Positions 44,690-54,154 of a DNA stretch of 64,000 nucleotides are shown here, piece after piece; positions within the stretch are counted from its first letter, which is position 1; the number at the start of each line of letters is the position of its first letter. The translations under genes and the position numbers were made by a program. The notes under the pieces are model-generated. The model saw nothing but the letters and a program-made list of their open reading frames with translations. It searched no databases and had not been told where the DNA came from. Source of the DNA: DYJB01 sp963777165 (lineage in GTDB: Bacteria; Chloroflexota; Anaerolineae; Anaerolineales; E44-bin32); the NCBI GenBank assembly GCA_963777165.1, contig CAVZPO010000023.1, forward strand, positions 248,001 through 312,000, read 5' to 3'.

Positions 44690-47600
44690 CTAGTAGACCG
44701 TCTCGCGGGAGAGGATGAGCAGGGTCAGGAGCGCACTCCGACCGAGCTTCTCGAGCTTGGCCGGATCGATCATGTCTGGAGTGTCCTGCGGCGTGTGTGC
44801 CGTCTGGTCCGAACCGTCCCACGACAGGTTGAGCGTCATGGCCGAACGCTCCCCGAAGCCGGCGCCGACCGGCATGCCGAAATGCGGGCCGCGCCCGCGG
44901 GTGGTGGATTTCAAACCGAATTCATCGGCCGCGTCCTGGAAAAGTTGGACGAGGCGGAAGCTGCTTCCCGTGCCGATGGCCGCCTGGTTGAGCGTCCCGG
45001 CACCCACGCCGCTCAGCTCGATGACCGCCTCGACCGTCAGCGTGTTGAACCCGATCTTGGCGTTCATGACCTCAACCAGCGACAGCCCCTCGTACCTTTC
45101 GCCGCCTGCCCAGGCAATGAACAGCACCGTCTTCTCCGGCTGATAGGGACCGGCCACCATCTGGCGGGCCATCTCCAGCATCATCGCCACACCGCTGGCA
45201 TTGTCATTGGCGCCGGGATAGAGCTGTCCGTCCGGCAGGATCCCAAGGCCATCGTAGTAGGCGCTGACGATGATCACCTGCTGGTCGAGGCCGCGGCCTC
45301 CCGCCTGCCTGATCTCGGCGCCCGTGCCGGGGAGGACGCCTAGGACGTTGATGTATTCCCCGCTCTCGCGTGTTCCTTCGGCGCCGTTGATCTTGATCCG
45401 CACTTGTGCGCCCCGGCCCGTGGTGCCCAGCGTGGCGCGGGGAAGGGTCTCCCGCATGGCCTCCAACTCGGCGAGGCTGCTTCCCGCCGTAGCCAGAAGT
45501 ACGTCGGCCGTCTCTCGAGAGATGAGAAGCACCGGCACGGAGGAGGCATCGACGTTTCTGCCCATCAGGTTGCTGGCGGGAAAGAGATACTTGCGCTCCA
45601 CCCGCTCCGGGTTCTTGGGTACGACCAGGGCGACCATGTCGCTGCGGGAGGATACAGGGCACCCGCTGCCTTCGAGAATGATGGCGATGCCCGTCTCGTC
45701 CTGGAGCGGGCTGACTTTCTCCTGGGTCAGGTCGGTGCCGCTGCCGAGCGTGCAGCCGAACACCGGACCGCTGAAGGTCGTGCCCCACTGCTCGTCGATC
45801 CCCATGTAGCGCGACGTCGGGCTTTCGGAAAAATCCTGCCGGTAGGTGAACGCCTGGACGACGGCGCCGTCGGGGCCGATCACCTCGAGGATCGGGACTT
45901 CGGTGACATGGAATCGGGGGCGGACCAGGGATTGGAGGTAGGTGTTGCCCACTCCGGCCGGGAACAAGCCGACGGATTCCATCCGTTCGGCGATGTACTC
46001 GGCGGCGATCCGCGCGCCGGGCCTGCCCGTTTCGCGGCCTTCCGCGGCAGGCGAGGCTAACGCAGCAATATCGGCCTGCACGCCGGCGGCATCGAACTGC
46101 GCGGCGGCATCGCGGTACTGGGCGCGCGGGGAGGCGGCGCTGACGATCATGCCCACCATCAGCGCGCCGGTGCCGGCGAGCAAGAGCATGTTGCGGTTGA
46201 GCAACCGGCTGAGGTTGATCCGTGTGTCGTCGAGAAGACGCCGCAGGCCCTCGCCCCACAGGTTGAAGGCGATGATCGCCAGGAAGAATGCCAGACCGGG
46301 GTACCAGCCGAGCCATGGGTAGGCCCGCCACCAGTTGCGGATGTTGGCCAGCAAGGCCGCCCATTCGGGGACATCGGAGAAGTAGTAGTACACCGGGGAC
46401 ATGTTGGCGGCCTCGGCAATCGTCGCCCGGAAGCCGCCCCCCATGAAGACGTTCAGGAAACCGAGCTCGGCCAGCAGCATGAGCACACCGGCTGTCTCGA
46501 GCGACGCCGCCACGACCAGCGGCCCAGTCATGTTGGGCAGGATCTGGGTGAGCAAGATCTGATCGGCGCGCGCCCCGATCGACCGGGCGCCTTCAACAAA
46601 CGGCTGAGCCTTGAGACGGATGACCAGGCCGCGAGTGAACTGGGCGATCTCACCCCAGCCGACCGCACATAACGCGATCACGAAGATCCAAAAGCCCTGC
46701 TGGATACCCATCCCGTAGATCAACAGCAGCGCAAACAGCGTCACCGGGAACGCGGCCCAGATTGCCACGCCGGCGGAAAGCAAACGGTCCAGCCAGCTGC
46801 GCTGCCACCAACCGGCGATCACGCCCAGGGTCGTCCCCAGGAGCAGCCGCGCCAGCGTGGCGATGATCGCCAGCGACATCGTCCGACGCGCACCCTCGAG
46901 CACCAGGGCCTGGATGTCGCGGCCGATTGCATCCGAGCCCCAGGGGTAAGTAGACGACGGTGCGAAGGGAGGGGAGGCCAGCTCGCCCTCGATCATGATG
47001 ATGCTGTGGGTCTCGTAGGCACTGGCCGGCGACCACGATCCACCCCACACAGCAAGCGCCAGCATGCCAGCCAGGAGCAGGGATCCCAGCAGGAACGCAG
47101 GGTTGGATGCGACGAGGCTTAGCGCCCGCCACCGTCGACCGGCGCCAGGCGCCAGCGCGGGGGCTTCGGCGGCGACGATAGCGTGGGGGGCTAAGGCGCC
47201 GGGGACGGCTTGCCTGCGCTTCCAGGCGGGAAGCCGCAGCCGCAGGCGCAGGCCGCGGGCGATGTCCTTCAGCGTGTCGATGGTTTCGGTCAGTCGTTCG
47301 CCTGGCGTCGCCCGTTCGAGACGCTCCTCCTGGATTGCGTCTTGCCGCAGCCGGGGATCGAGCAGCGGGTAGACGACGTCGAGCAGAGAATTCAGGACCA
47401 GGAAGAGAAGTCCGAGCGCCAGCAGCAGGTCCAGGATCAGTGTATCCATCCCGAGGTCGAGTGCCGTCAGAAGCGTCATCCCCAGGCCCGGCCACAGGAA
47501 GAATGACTCAACCACCGGAAGGCTGGCCAGCGAGAAGCGCAGGCTGGTGCCGATCGCGGTCAGGACCGGGATCCAGATGTTGCGCATGGCGTGGCGCCAG

Positions 47601-48604
47601 ACCGCGCCTCCCCGGCTCAGTCCCTTGCCGAGCGCAGTACGCACGTAGTCCTGACCCAGCACATCGCTGAGCGAGACATACGTGACCTGAGCTACCTGGG
47701 CCAGAGGCCGCATGGCCAACACCAACACCGGCATGACCATGTGCAGATCCCATCCGAAACCGGTCGGCGGCAGGGGTGCGGTGCCGGTCAGGCGGTAGAT
47801 ACGGAAATCGGCGACCCAGAGCAGCATCGCAAGCAGGAAGCTAGGTGTGGATACGCCGAGGATCGCCAGGGTCAGAATAAGCGCCGAGCCAATACGCCGG
47901 CGCCGGGTTGCAGCCCAGACACCCAGGGGTACTCCAACGGCCGTCGCCACAAGCATGGATAGGAAGAGAAGTGCCGCGCTGCGCAGGAATGCCGTGCCGG
48001 CATAGGCCCACCACGCTTGGGTCACCTTGTGCATGTAGTAGGTGGCTGGGTGGCGTAGGAGGTACTCCACGACCAGGCGGAAGGCCTCGACCAGGGCGGT
48101 GAGCGGCTCGGCCGGCATTCCGGCATACCCGCGTTGGGCCATCAGCAGGGCAAAGGAGGCCAGGTAAGCGATTCCAAGCAGGATCAGAAGCGAGGTCAGG
48201 ATTCGCTGGTAGGCGATCCGGCCCGCCACGCGCCACGCTCGCTGGGGGGCAGGTTGTTCACCGGCCGCCGCGCCGAAACTCGCGGCAGGCACCTGAGTGA
48301 GCGGTTCCTTCTCCCCAACGGGGGGCCGGCGCGCCTGCCCAGCGGCGGCCTTCAGCGTTGTGGTGAGCGCTTGCCGCAGCCGGGGGCTGTTTGGTGCGAG
48401 GGTGAGTGCGTGCTCGAGGTAGGAGCGGCGCCTGGCCGGCGGAGAGAGCGCGGCCAGGACAATCCAGGCCAGGTCACAGGACGGATCGCGGCCTAAGGCT
48501 TCGAATGCCAGCCTGCGGGAGGCGGCGCGGTCCCCTTGAAGGAGGGCCTTGCGTGCCTGGGCGGCTACCAGTCCGGCAGCGGTGGGTGAAGTGGAGTGCG
48601 TCAT
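44690..48604 (-). CDS. DppB-DppC permease fusion with C-terminal M28-peptidase-like domain
   Basis: Single polypeptide of about 1304 residues. Residues 8-90 are a TPR-like helical region. Residues 127-420 are a DppB-like permease (FLRSAALLFLSMLVATAVGV; EAA-like loop DYVRTALGKGLSRGGAVWRH; end DPRLRQ). Residues 500-800 are a DppC-like permease (YPWGSDAIGRDIQALVLEGA; EGARSIGARADQILLTQILP). After a membrane helix (802-822), residues 840-1304 lie outside and resemble an M28 aminopeptidase. Of the five zinc ligands, Asp1134 (GANDNASG), Glu1169 and His1270 (HTPQDTPDMID) remain; the first His is Tyr1116 (AYYDGLG) and another Asp is Ser1198. No ATPase or binding-protein gene is nearby. The start could also be 48631; longer frames run into csoR. 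Confidence 0.85.
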   Translation of the reverse strand: MTHSTSPTAAGLVAAQARKALLQGDRAASRRLAFEALGRDPSCDLAWIVLAALSPPARRRSYLEHALTLAPNSPRLRQALTTTLKAAAGQARRPPVGEKEPLTQVPAASFGAAAGEQPAPQRAWRVAGRIAYQRILTSLLILLGIAYLASFALLMAQRGYAGMPAEPLTALVEAFRLVVEYLLRHPATYYMHKVTQAWWAYAGTAFLRSAALLFLSMLVATAVGVPLGVWAATRRRRIGSALILTLAILGVSTPSFLLAMLLWVADFRIYRLTGTAPLPPTGFGWDLHMVMPVLVLAMRPLAQVAQVTYVSLSDVLGQDYVRTALGKGLSRGGAVWRHAMRNIWIPVLTAIGTSLRFSLASLPVVESFFLWPGLGMTLLTALDLGMDTLILDLLLALGLLFLVLNSLLDVVYPLLDPRLRQDAIQEERLERATPGERLTETIDTLKDIARGLRLRLRLPAWKRRQAVPGALAPHAIVAAEAPALAPGAGRRWRALSLVASNPAFLLGSLLLAGMLALAVWGGSWSPASAYETHSIIMIEGELASPPFAPSSTYPWGSDAIGRDIQALVLEGARRTMSLAIIATLARLLLGTTLGVIAGWWQRSWLDRLLSAGVAIWAAFPVTLFALLLIYGMGIQQGFWIFVIALCAVGWGEIAQFTRGLVIRLKAQPFVEGARSIGARADQILLTQILPNMTGPLVVAASLETAGVLMLLAELGFLNVFMGGGFRATIAEAANMSPVYYYFSDVPEWAALLANIRNWWRAYPWLGWYPGLAFFLAIIAFNLWGEGLRRLLDDTRINLSRLLNRNMLLLAGTGALMVGMIVSAASPRAQYRDAAAQFDAAGVQADIAALASPAAEGRETGRPGARIAAEYIAERMESVGLFPAGVGNTYLQSLVRPRFHVTEVPILEVIGPDGAVVQAFTYRQDFSESPTSRYMGIDEQWGTTFSGPVFGCTLGSGTDLTQEKVSPLQDETGIAIILEGSGCPVSSRSDMVALVVPKNPERVERKYLFPASNLMGRNVDASSVPVLLISRETADVLLATAGSSLAELEAMRETLPRATLGTTGRGAQVRIKINGAEGTRESGEYINVLGVLPGTGAEIRQAGGRGLDQQVIIVSAYYDGLGILPDGQLYPGANDNASGVAMMLEMARQMVAGPYQPEKTVLFIAWAGGERYEGLSLVEVMNAKIGFNTLTVEAVIELSGVGAGTLNQAAIGTGSSFRLVQLFQDAADEFGLKSTTRGRGPHFGMPVGAGFGERSAMTLNLSWDGSDQTAHTPQDTPDMIDPAKLEKLGRSALLTLLILSRETVY

Positions 48605-48778
48605 GGGCTGACCGGTGTCCTGGAAGGCCATGCCGGAGACCGAGGAACCCGGGGGCGTGAGACGCAGGCCGCCGAAGGCCCCTGCCGTTGACAGCGGGCG
48701 GGAAGTCAGTCTCTCGCCGGAAGGATACCACCGGCATGTTCGTTTCGCCTGGCCCAAGTGGCCCAAGCGTCGCATACC

Positions 48779-48836
48779 TTGACTTGAAAGGTCGAAAAGG
48801 GTATGATATGTCGTGACCCCCCCCAGGGGGGCGGGG
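48779..48836 (+). promoter_or_regulatory. csoR promoter with GC-tract operator
   Basis: TTGACT (48779-48784), 17 bp and TATGAT (48802-48807) form a near-consensus promoter. Immediately downstream an inverted repeat of six C, one A and six G (48819-48831), extended by a further C pair upstream and GGGG downstream, covers the expected transcription start. CsoR operators are typically G-tract/C-tract inverted repeats, so copper-relieved autorepression of csoR-copZ-copA is likely. Confidence 0.8.
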
Positions 48837-48842
48837 ATAGGG

Positions 48843-49115
48843 ATGATGGATAAGACAGACACGCTGCGACGCTTGCGGAACGTGGAAGGACACCTGCGCG
48901 GGATCGAGCGGATGGTCGACGAAGATGCGTACTGCATCGACATCATCCGCCAGATCTCGGCCGCCCAGGCGGCCCTCAGCCGCTTGAACAGCCGTGTGCT
49001 CAATGAGCATCTGCATTCGTGCCTGATCACGGCAGTCCGGGGGGAAGATCCCGGCGAACGTGAGCGGGTCTTGAAGGAGATCGGCGAGGTCTACGAAATG
49101 GCCTCGAAAGTCTAG
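48843..49115 (+). CDS. csoR: CsoR-family copper-sensing repressor
   Basis: All-helical repressor of 90 residues that releases DNA on binding Cu(I). The copper triad is present with exact family spacing: Cys31, His56 and Cys60 (DEDAYCIDIIRQISAAQAAL; LNEHLHSCL), matching Cys-x24-His-x3-Cys. The N-terminal LRRLRNVEGHLRGIERMVDE is typical. ATG 48843 or 48846 can serve. It heads csoR-copZ-copA and its probable operator overlaps the transcription start just upstream. Confidence 0.95.
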   Translation: MMDKTDTLRRLRNVEGHLRGIERMVDEDAYCIDIIRQISAAQAALSRLNSRVLNEHLHSCLITAVRGEDPGERERVLKEIGEVYEMASKV

Positions 49116-49139
49116 CGGCCACAGGCCGGGAGGAATCTC

Positions 49140-49346
49140 ATGTCGACGGTGACGTATTCGGTTCCGAACATCCATTGCGGGCATTGCGTTCACACGATCA
49201 CAACCGAGCTCAAAGAGCTGGCAGGCGTGCAGGACGTGAAAGCCGCCGCCGACACCCGGCAGGTTGAGGTGCGGTTCGATTCTCCGGCGACGGAGGCAGC
49301 GATCGAGTCGCTGCTGGCCGAAATCAACTACCCGGTTTCGAAGTAA
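49140..49346 (+). CDS. copZ: CopZ-like copper chaperone (HMA domain)
   Basis: Cytoplasmic metallochaperone of 68 residues with the ferredoxin-like HMA fold. The Cu(I) site is IHCGHCVHTI (Cys-x2-Cys), with an extra His before it (HCGHC instead of MxCxxC), which may tune metal affinity. It passes copper to the ATPase encoded 23 nt downstream. GGGAGGAATCTC upstream supplies the ribosome-binding site. Confidence 0.93.
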   Translation: MSTVTYSVPNIHCGHCVHTITTELKELAGVQDVKAAADTRQVEVRFDSPATEAAIESLLAEINYPVSK

Positions 49347-49369
49347 CCCCCGGGAGCTGGAGGCACGAC

Positions 49370-51815
49370 TTGGCGGAGTCAACCCGCACGGTCACGCTGC
49401 CGATCACCGGCATGACGTGCGCCAATTGCGTTGGGACCATCGAGCGCGGGCTGCGCAAGCTTGACGGCGTCGAGGTGGCGAACGTCAACCTGGCGTCCGA
49501 GCGCGCCAGCATCGCATTCGACCCGACGCGCCTCGCGCCGCAGGCACTGGTGGAACGGATCCGGCGCGCCGGCTACGACGTCGCGCTGGGCGAAGCGACG
49601 CTGGCGCTGGCGCGCGTCGGCGACAGCGCAGATGCCCAGCGGCTCGAGCGCGCCCTGCAGGCACGCGAGGGCGTCGAGTTGGCCGGCGTGAATCTGGCCA
49701 CCGAGACGCTGCGTGTACGCTACATCCCGACCTTGGTCAGCCAGGCCGATCTGCGGGAGGCGGTCCGCGCGGCGGGCTTCGAGCCGCTGGAGTCGGACGG
49801 CGACCTGGTGGATGTGGAGCAGAAGGCGCGACAGGAGGAGATCGAACGGCAGCGACGGCTGCTGCTCGTCGGCCTGAGCCTGACCGTGCCGCTGTTCCTG
49901 ATGGGCATGGGGCGCGACCTGGGGCTCGTCCCGCACGATCTGGCGCACGCGGGTTGGTACAACTGGGTGATGTTCGCGCTGGCGACTCCAGTGCAGTTCG
50001 TGGTGGGGGCCCAGTACTACGTCGGGGCCTTCAAGGCGCTGCGCAATGGCTCGGCGAACATGGACGTGCTGATCGCCATGGGCTCGTCCTCGGCCTACGT
50101 GTACTCCCTGGCAATCCTCTTCGGGCTGATCGCCGGCCACCTGTACTTCGAGACGGCGGCGGTCATCATCACCTTGATCCTGCTGGGAAAGTTCCTCGAG
50201 GCGCGAGCTCGCGGCCGCACCAGCGAAGCCATTCGGCGTCTGCTGGGGCTGCAGGCGAAGACGGCACGCGTCGAGCGTCAGGGCGTCGAGCAGGACGTGC
50301 CGGTCGATGAGGTGCTGCGGGGCGATATCGTCCTGGTTCGTCCGGGAGAGCGTGTCCCGGTCGACGGAACGGTCATCGAGGGGCGGACAGCCGTCGACGA
50401 ATCGATGATCACCGGTGAGTCGCTCCCGGTGGAGAAGGCTCCGGGCGACGAAGTCATCGGCGCCACGCTCAACAAGATGGGCGCCATCCGCTTCGAGGCA
50501 ACCCGGGTGGGCAAGGACACGGCCCTGGCGCAGATCGTTCGGCTGGTTCAGGAAGCCCAGGGCAGCAAGGCGCCCATCCAGCGGCTGGCGGATCGCGTCT
50601 CAGCCGTGTTCGTGCCTGCGGTCATCGGTCTGGCGTTGCTGACCTTCGCCGGCTGGTTGCTGCTGGCGCCGCCTCCGACGGGGGAGACCTCGGCCTTCAC
50701 CCGGGCGCTGATCAACATGGTCGCCGTGCTGGTGATTGCCTGCCCGTGCGCGCTCGGCCTGGCGACGCCTACCGCCGTGATGGTCGGGACGGGGAAGGGC
50801 GCAACTCTGGGAATCCTTTTCCGCTCGGGAGAGGCACTCGAACGCGCCGGCGCCCTGACGACGGCCGTGCTCGATAAGACAGGGACGATCACCCGGGGTG
50901 AACCGGTCGTGACCGACATCGTGACCGTCGACCCCGGTTGGACAGACGACGAGGTGTTGCGCATGGCGGCCTCCGCCGAGCGCGGCTCGGAGCACCCATT
51001 GGGGCAGGCGGTTGTTGCCGCCGCCGCGGAGCGGGGGGTTGCGACCGAACTGCCGGAGCGATTCGAAGCGGTCGCCGGCCAGGGAATCGTCGCTCAAGTG
51101 GCAGGGCGGCAGGTGCTTCTGGGGAGCGGACGCATCCTTGAAGCGCGCGGCGTCGCGGTCGACGCGGCGGCCGGGCCGATGCGCCGTCTCAACGCCGAGG
51201 CCAAGACGGCGGTGGCGGTCGCCGTGGATGGGCGGGCCGTAGGTCTGCTGGGCATTGCTGACACGGTGAAGCAGGGATCGGCGGAGGCCATCCGCGAGCT
51301 TCAGGTCCTTGGGCTGCGTGTGTTGATGGTCACCGGCGACAACCGGTCGACCGCCGAGGCGATCGGCGGCCGCGTCGGGTTGCCGCCCGAACTCGGTGCG
51401 CGCGGAGGTCCTGCCGGGCGACAAGGCGGCCGTGGTCAAGGCGCTGCAAGCGGAGGGACAGGTCGTGGCGATGGTCGGCGACGGAATCAACGACGCCCCG
51501 GCGCTGGCGCAGGCCGACGTGGGAATCGCCATCGGGACCGGCACGGACGTGGCCATTGCCGCCGCGCCGGTCACCTTGATCAGTGGAGACCTGCGCGGCG
51601 TCGCTCGTGCGGTCCAGCTCTCCCGTGGTACCATGCGCACGATTCGCCAGAACCTGTTCTGGGCGTTCTTCTACAACATCATCTTGATCCCGGCGGCCGC
51701 GCTTGGCTACCTGAATCCGATGCTGGCGGCGGGGGCGATGGCCTTCAGTTCGGTCTTCGTCGTAACCAACAGCTTGCGGCTGCGGGGCCTGCGGCTCGCG
51801 GGCGAAGGACGATGA
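49370..51815 (+). CDS. copA: Copper-translocating P1B-type ATPase, single-base frame break near 51395
   Basis: Cu(I) exporter of about 815 residues, TTG start. The first HMA domain has GMTCANCVGTIERGL; a second HMA-like repeat (about 78-150) keeps the fold pattern but has lost its Cys pair. Then come the membrane region, actuator TGES (MITGESLPVEK), membrane metal site ACPCALGLATP, phosphorylation loop LDKTGTITRGE, SEHPLGQAV and the hinge MVGDGINDAPALAQADVGIA. The frame ends after GLPPELG; dropping one G of GG 51395-51396 gives ELVRAEVLPGDKAAVVKALQ and the normal C-terminus. Third gene of the csoR operon. Confidence 0.92.
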
Positions 51816-51866
51816 GACGAGTGCGTCGTCCGGAGTGATCGTCCCCATGAAGGACGCGGAGCGTGG

Positions 51867-52589
51867 ATGAGTCCTGAGAACGTGACCCTTGGGCTGGCCT
51901 TCCTGGCGGGCCTGGCTTCCTTTCTATCCCCCTGTGTGCTGGCGCTGGTCCCAGCGTACGTCGGGTATCTGGGCGGCCGGTCGATCGGTCCCGGCGGCGT
52001 GACCGTCGAGAATCGCTGGGTGACCTTCACGCATGGGGTGGCGTTCGTCCTCGGCTTCTCGATTGTGTTCGTCATCCTGGGCGCCGCCGCCTCGGCACTC
52101 GGCGCCTTTCTCTTTGATGCCCGGCAGTGGCTGGCCCGAATCGGCGGCGTGGTCGTCATCTTGTTCGGCCTGCACATGCTGGGTGTGATCCACATTCCCT
52201 TTCTCGATTTCGATACGCGCCGCCAGGTCCGGCCGGATCCCAGGCTCGGGTACCTGTCGTCGATGCTGATGGGCATATTCTTCTCTGCCGGCTGGTCGCC
52301 TTGTGTCGGGCCGGTGCTCGGCGCCGTGCTAACGCTGGCGCTCAACAGCGCCAAGGTGACCCAGGGGGCGGTGCTGCTGGTGGCCTACTCCGCCGGGCTG
52401 GCGATCCCGTTCCTGCTCGCGGCCCTGGGGATCGGCCGGGTAGCGGAGCTGATGCGGCGTCATGCGCGCCTGCTCCAGGGGATCTCGATGGCAACCGGCG
52501 TGATCATGATCATTCTGGGGATCATGCTGCTCACCGGTACGCTCGCCCGGCTTGCTCGCTTCGGCCTGTTCGTCGACTTTGGCCTTTAG
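51867..52589 (+). CDS. ccdA: CcdA/DsbD-type thiol-disulfide membrane transporter
   Basis: Six-helix membrane protein of 240 residues that carries reducing equivalents from cytoplasmic thioredoxin to extracytoplasmic thioredoxins. The two redox cysteines are in FLSPCVLALVPAYVGYLGG and in SAGWSPCVGPVLGAVL. It lies 51 nt after copA, and the TlpA-like gene follows after 8 nt; that pair forms a typical cytochrome c maturation couple. Confidence 0.94.
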   Translation: MSPENVTLGLAFLAGLASFLSPCVLALVPAYVGYLGGRSIGPGGVTVENRWVTFTHGVAFVLGFSIVFVILGAAASALGAFLFDARQWLARIGGVVVILFGLHMLGVIHIPFLDFDTRRQVRPDPRLGYLSSMLMGIFFSAGWSPCVGPVLGAVLTLALNSAKVTQGAVLLVAYSAGLAIPFLLAALGIGRVAELMRRHARLLQGISMATGVIMIILGIMLLTGTLARLARFGLFVDFGL

Positions 52590-52597
52590 GAGGGTCC

Positions 52598-53164
52598 TTG
52601 CCGGATAGACGGGCCTGGTCCTTTCTGGCGATCGGCGCGCTGTTGGGGCTGTCGGCCGGTCTCGTCGCCTGGGGAGGCTTTCCCGAACCTCGGACCGTGG
52701 CAACTCCTTCCGGGGCGACCGCACTGACGCCGGTCGCCGCACCGGTTGTAGGGGGGCTCGCTCCGGACTTCGAGGCGGTGGAGATCTCCGGCGGAGATTT
52801 CCACCTCGGCCAGGCGCGCGGGCGGATCGTCGTCCTCAACTTCTGGGCGACCTGGTGTGAACCCTGCCGGGCGGAGATGCCACTGCTCGAGGCCCGTTCT
52901 CGTGGACACGAGCCGGAGGGGCTGATCGTTGTCGGCGTCAATTTCGATGAGCCGGCCGACCTGGTGAGTGCCTTTCAGGCTGAGTTGGGATTGACGTTCC
53001 CGATCGTGCTGGATCCCGGTGCTCGCATCCAGGCCCTCTACCATGTGCTGGGGTACCCGACGACGTTCTTCGTCGATGGTTCGGGCGTGATCCGGTTCAT
53101 CCACATTGGCAGCATGGACGAAGCGCAGCTGGACGGCTACCTTCGGGAAATGGGGATGGGGTGA
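52598..53164 (+). CDS. TlpA/ResA-like extracytoplasmic thioredoxin
   Basis: Membrane-anchored thiol-disulfide oxidoreductase of 188 residues. TTG start with AGGAGGG just upstream. One N-terminal signal anchor (about 7-25), a Thr/Ala/Pro linker, then the thioredoxin domain with NFWATWCEPCRAEMPLL (Cys-x2-Cys) and the cis-Pro region GYPTTFFVDGSGVI. ResA-like proteins keep apocytochrome c haem-binding cysteines reduced, using electrons from CcdA encoded just upstream. The cyt c-fused CtaC is a likely client. Confidence 0.92.
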   Translation: MPDRRAWSFLAIGALLGLSAGLVAWGGFPEPRTVATPSGATALTPVAAPVVGGLAPDFEAVEISGGDFHLGQARGRIVVLNFWATWCEPCRAEMPLLEARSRGHEPEGLIVVGVNFDEPADLVSAFQAELGLTFPIVLDPGARIQALYHVLGYPTTFFVDGSGVIRFIHIGSMDEAQLDGYLREMGMG

Positions 53165-53165
53165 G

Positions 53166-54122
53166 ATGCGAGTGACGTTGTATGGCCGGCCGGGTTGTCT
53201 GCTGTGCGATAAGGTGCGCGACGAATTGCGCGCCCTGCAGGCGCAAGTGCCACACGAGCTCGTGGAAGTCAACATCGAATCGGATGCCGCGCTGCTCTCC
53301 CGTTACATGGAGCAGATCCCGGTGGTCGTGATCGGGCCGTACACGCTGCGCGCTCCGATCACGCCGGCCGACTTGCGCGTGGCGCTGCAGGCTCACGCTT
53401 CGGCGCCCTCGCCGACCGCCTCCGGCTCACAGAGCCCGCTGGCCCGGCCGGCTGCGGTCCGGACCAACCGCAGCGTGCTCTTCATCTCGCGCCACTGGTT
53501 GGCACTGTTCAACCTGATGGTCCTGTTGTATGTCGGTCTGCCCTTCATGGCGCCGGTGCTGATGAAGGTCGGAGCCGAGCGGCCGGCGCGCTGGATCTAC
53601 AAGGCCTACTCGCCTCTCTGCCATCAGTGGGCGTTTCGCAGTTGGTTCCTCTTCGGCCCGCAGGCGGCTTACCCGCGCGCCCTGGCTGGGACCGCGTTGG
53701 TCCCACTAAGCACGGCGACTGGGTTGGATGAGTACGACCTGGTGGCGGCGCGGGCGTTCGTGGGGAACGAGCAGGTTGGCTACAAGGTTGCGTTGTGCGA
53801 GCGAGACGTGGCCATCTACGGCGGTTTGCTGCTCGGTGGGCTGCTGTTCGCCGGAGTCCGTCGGCGCTTGCGGCCTCTTCCGATCTGGGCCTGGGTGCTG
53901 TTCGGTGTTTTGCCCATCGCGCTGGATGGCGGCAGCCAGCTCCTCGGTGCGTTCCCCTTCCTCTCCTTGCCCGTCCGCGAGAGCACGCCGCTGTTGCGCA
54001 CGTTGACCGGGCTGGCCTTCGGCCTGGCGAATGTCTGGCTGGCCTACCCGTATGTCGAAGAGAGCATGGACGAGTCACGTGCGCTCTCGGCGGCGCGGCT
54101 GGCCGGGGTTCGGTCCCCCTGA
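53166..54122 (+). CDS. Glutaredoxin-like domain fused to DUF2085 membrane domain
   Basis: Protein of 318 residues starting 1 nt after the TlpA-like stop. Residues 1-78 form a glutaredoxin-like (DUF836) domain, LYGRPGCLLCDKVRDEL with Cys11-x2-Cys14. Residues about 115-305 match DUF2085, a four-helix membrane family with conserved cysteine motifs seen here as SPLCHQWAFRSWFLFG and ALCERDVAIYGG. Both parts are redox or metal-prone, and the gene closes the copper/thiol block. The fusion suggests electron transfer across the membrane or delivery of a thiol-bound metal; neither is shown. Confidence 0.85.
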   Translation: MRVTLYGRPGCLLCDKVRDELRALQAQVPHELVEVNIESDAALLSRYMEQIPVVVIGPYTLRAPITPADLRVALQAHASAPSPTASGSQSPLARPAAVRTNRSVLFISRHWLALFNLMVLLYVGLPFMAPVLMKVGAERPARWIYKAYSPLCHQWAFRSWFLFGPQAAYPRALAGTALVPLSTATGLDEYDLVAARAFVGNEQVGYKVALCERDVAIYGGLLLGGLLFAGVRRRLRPLPIWAWVLFGVLPIALDGGSQLLGAFPFLSLPVRESTPLLRTLTGLAFGLANVWLAYPYVEESMDESRALSAARLAGVRSP

Positions 54123-54154
54123 GGCGCGAGCCCCGTCGGCGCAGCCTCACATGG

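Noticed and set aside
48605..49030. N-terminal extension of the permease fusion up to 49030
   Set aside because: It would overlap csoR and its promoter on the other strand and has no homology; starts at 48604 or 48631 fit better.
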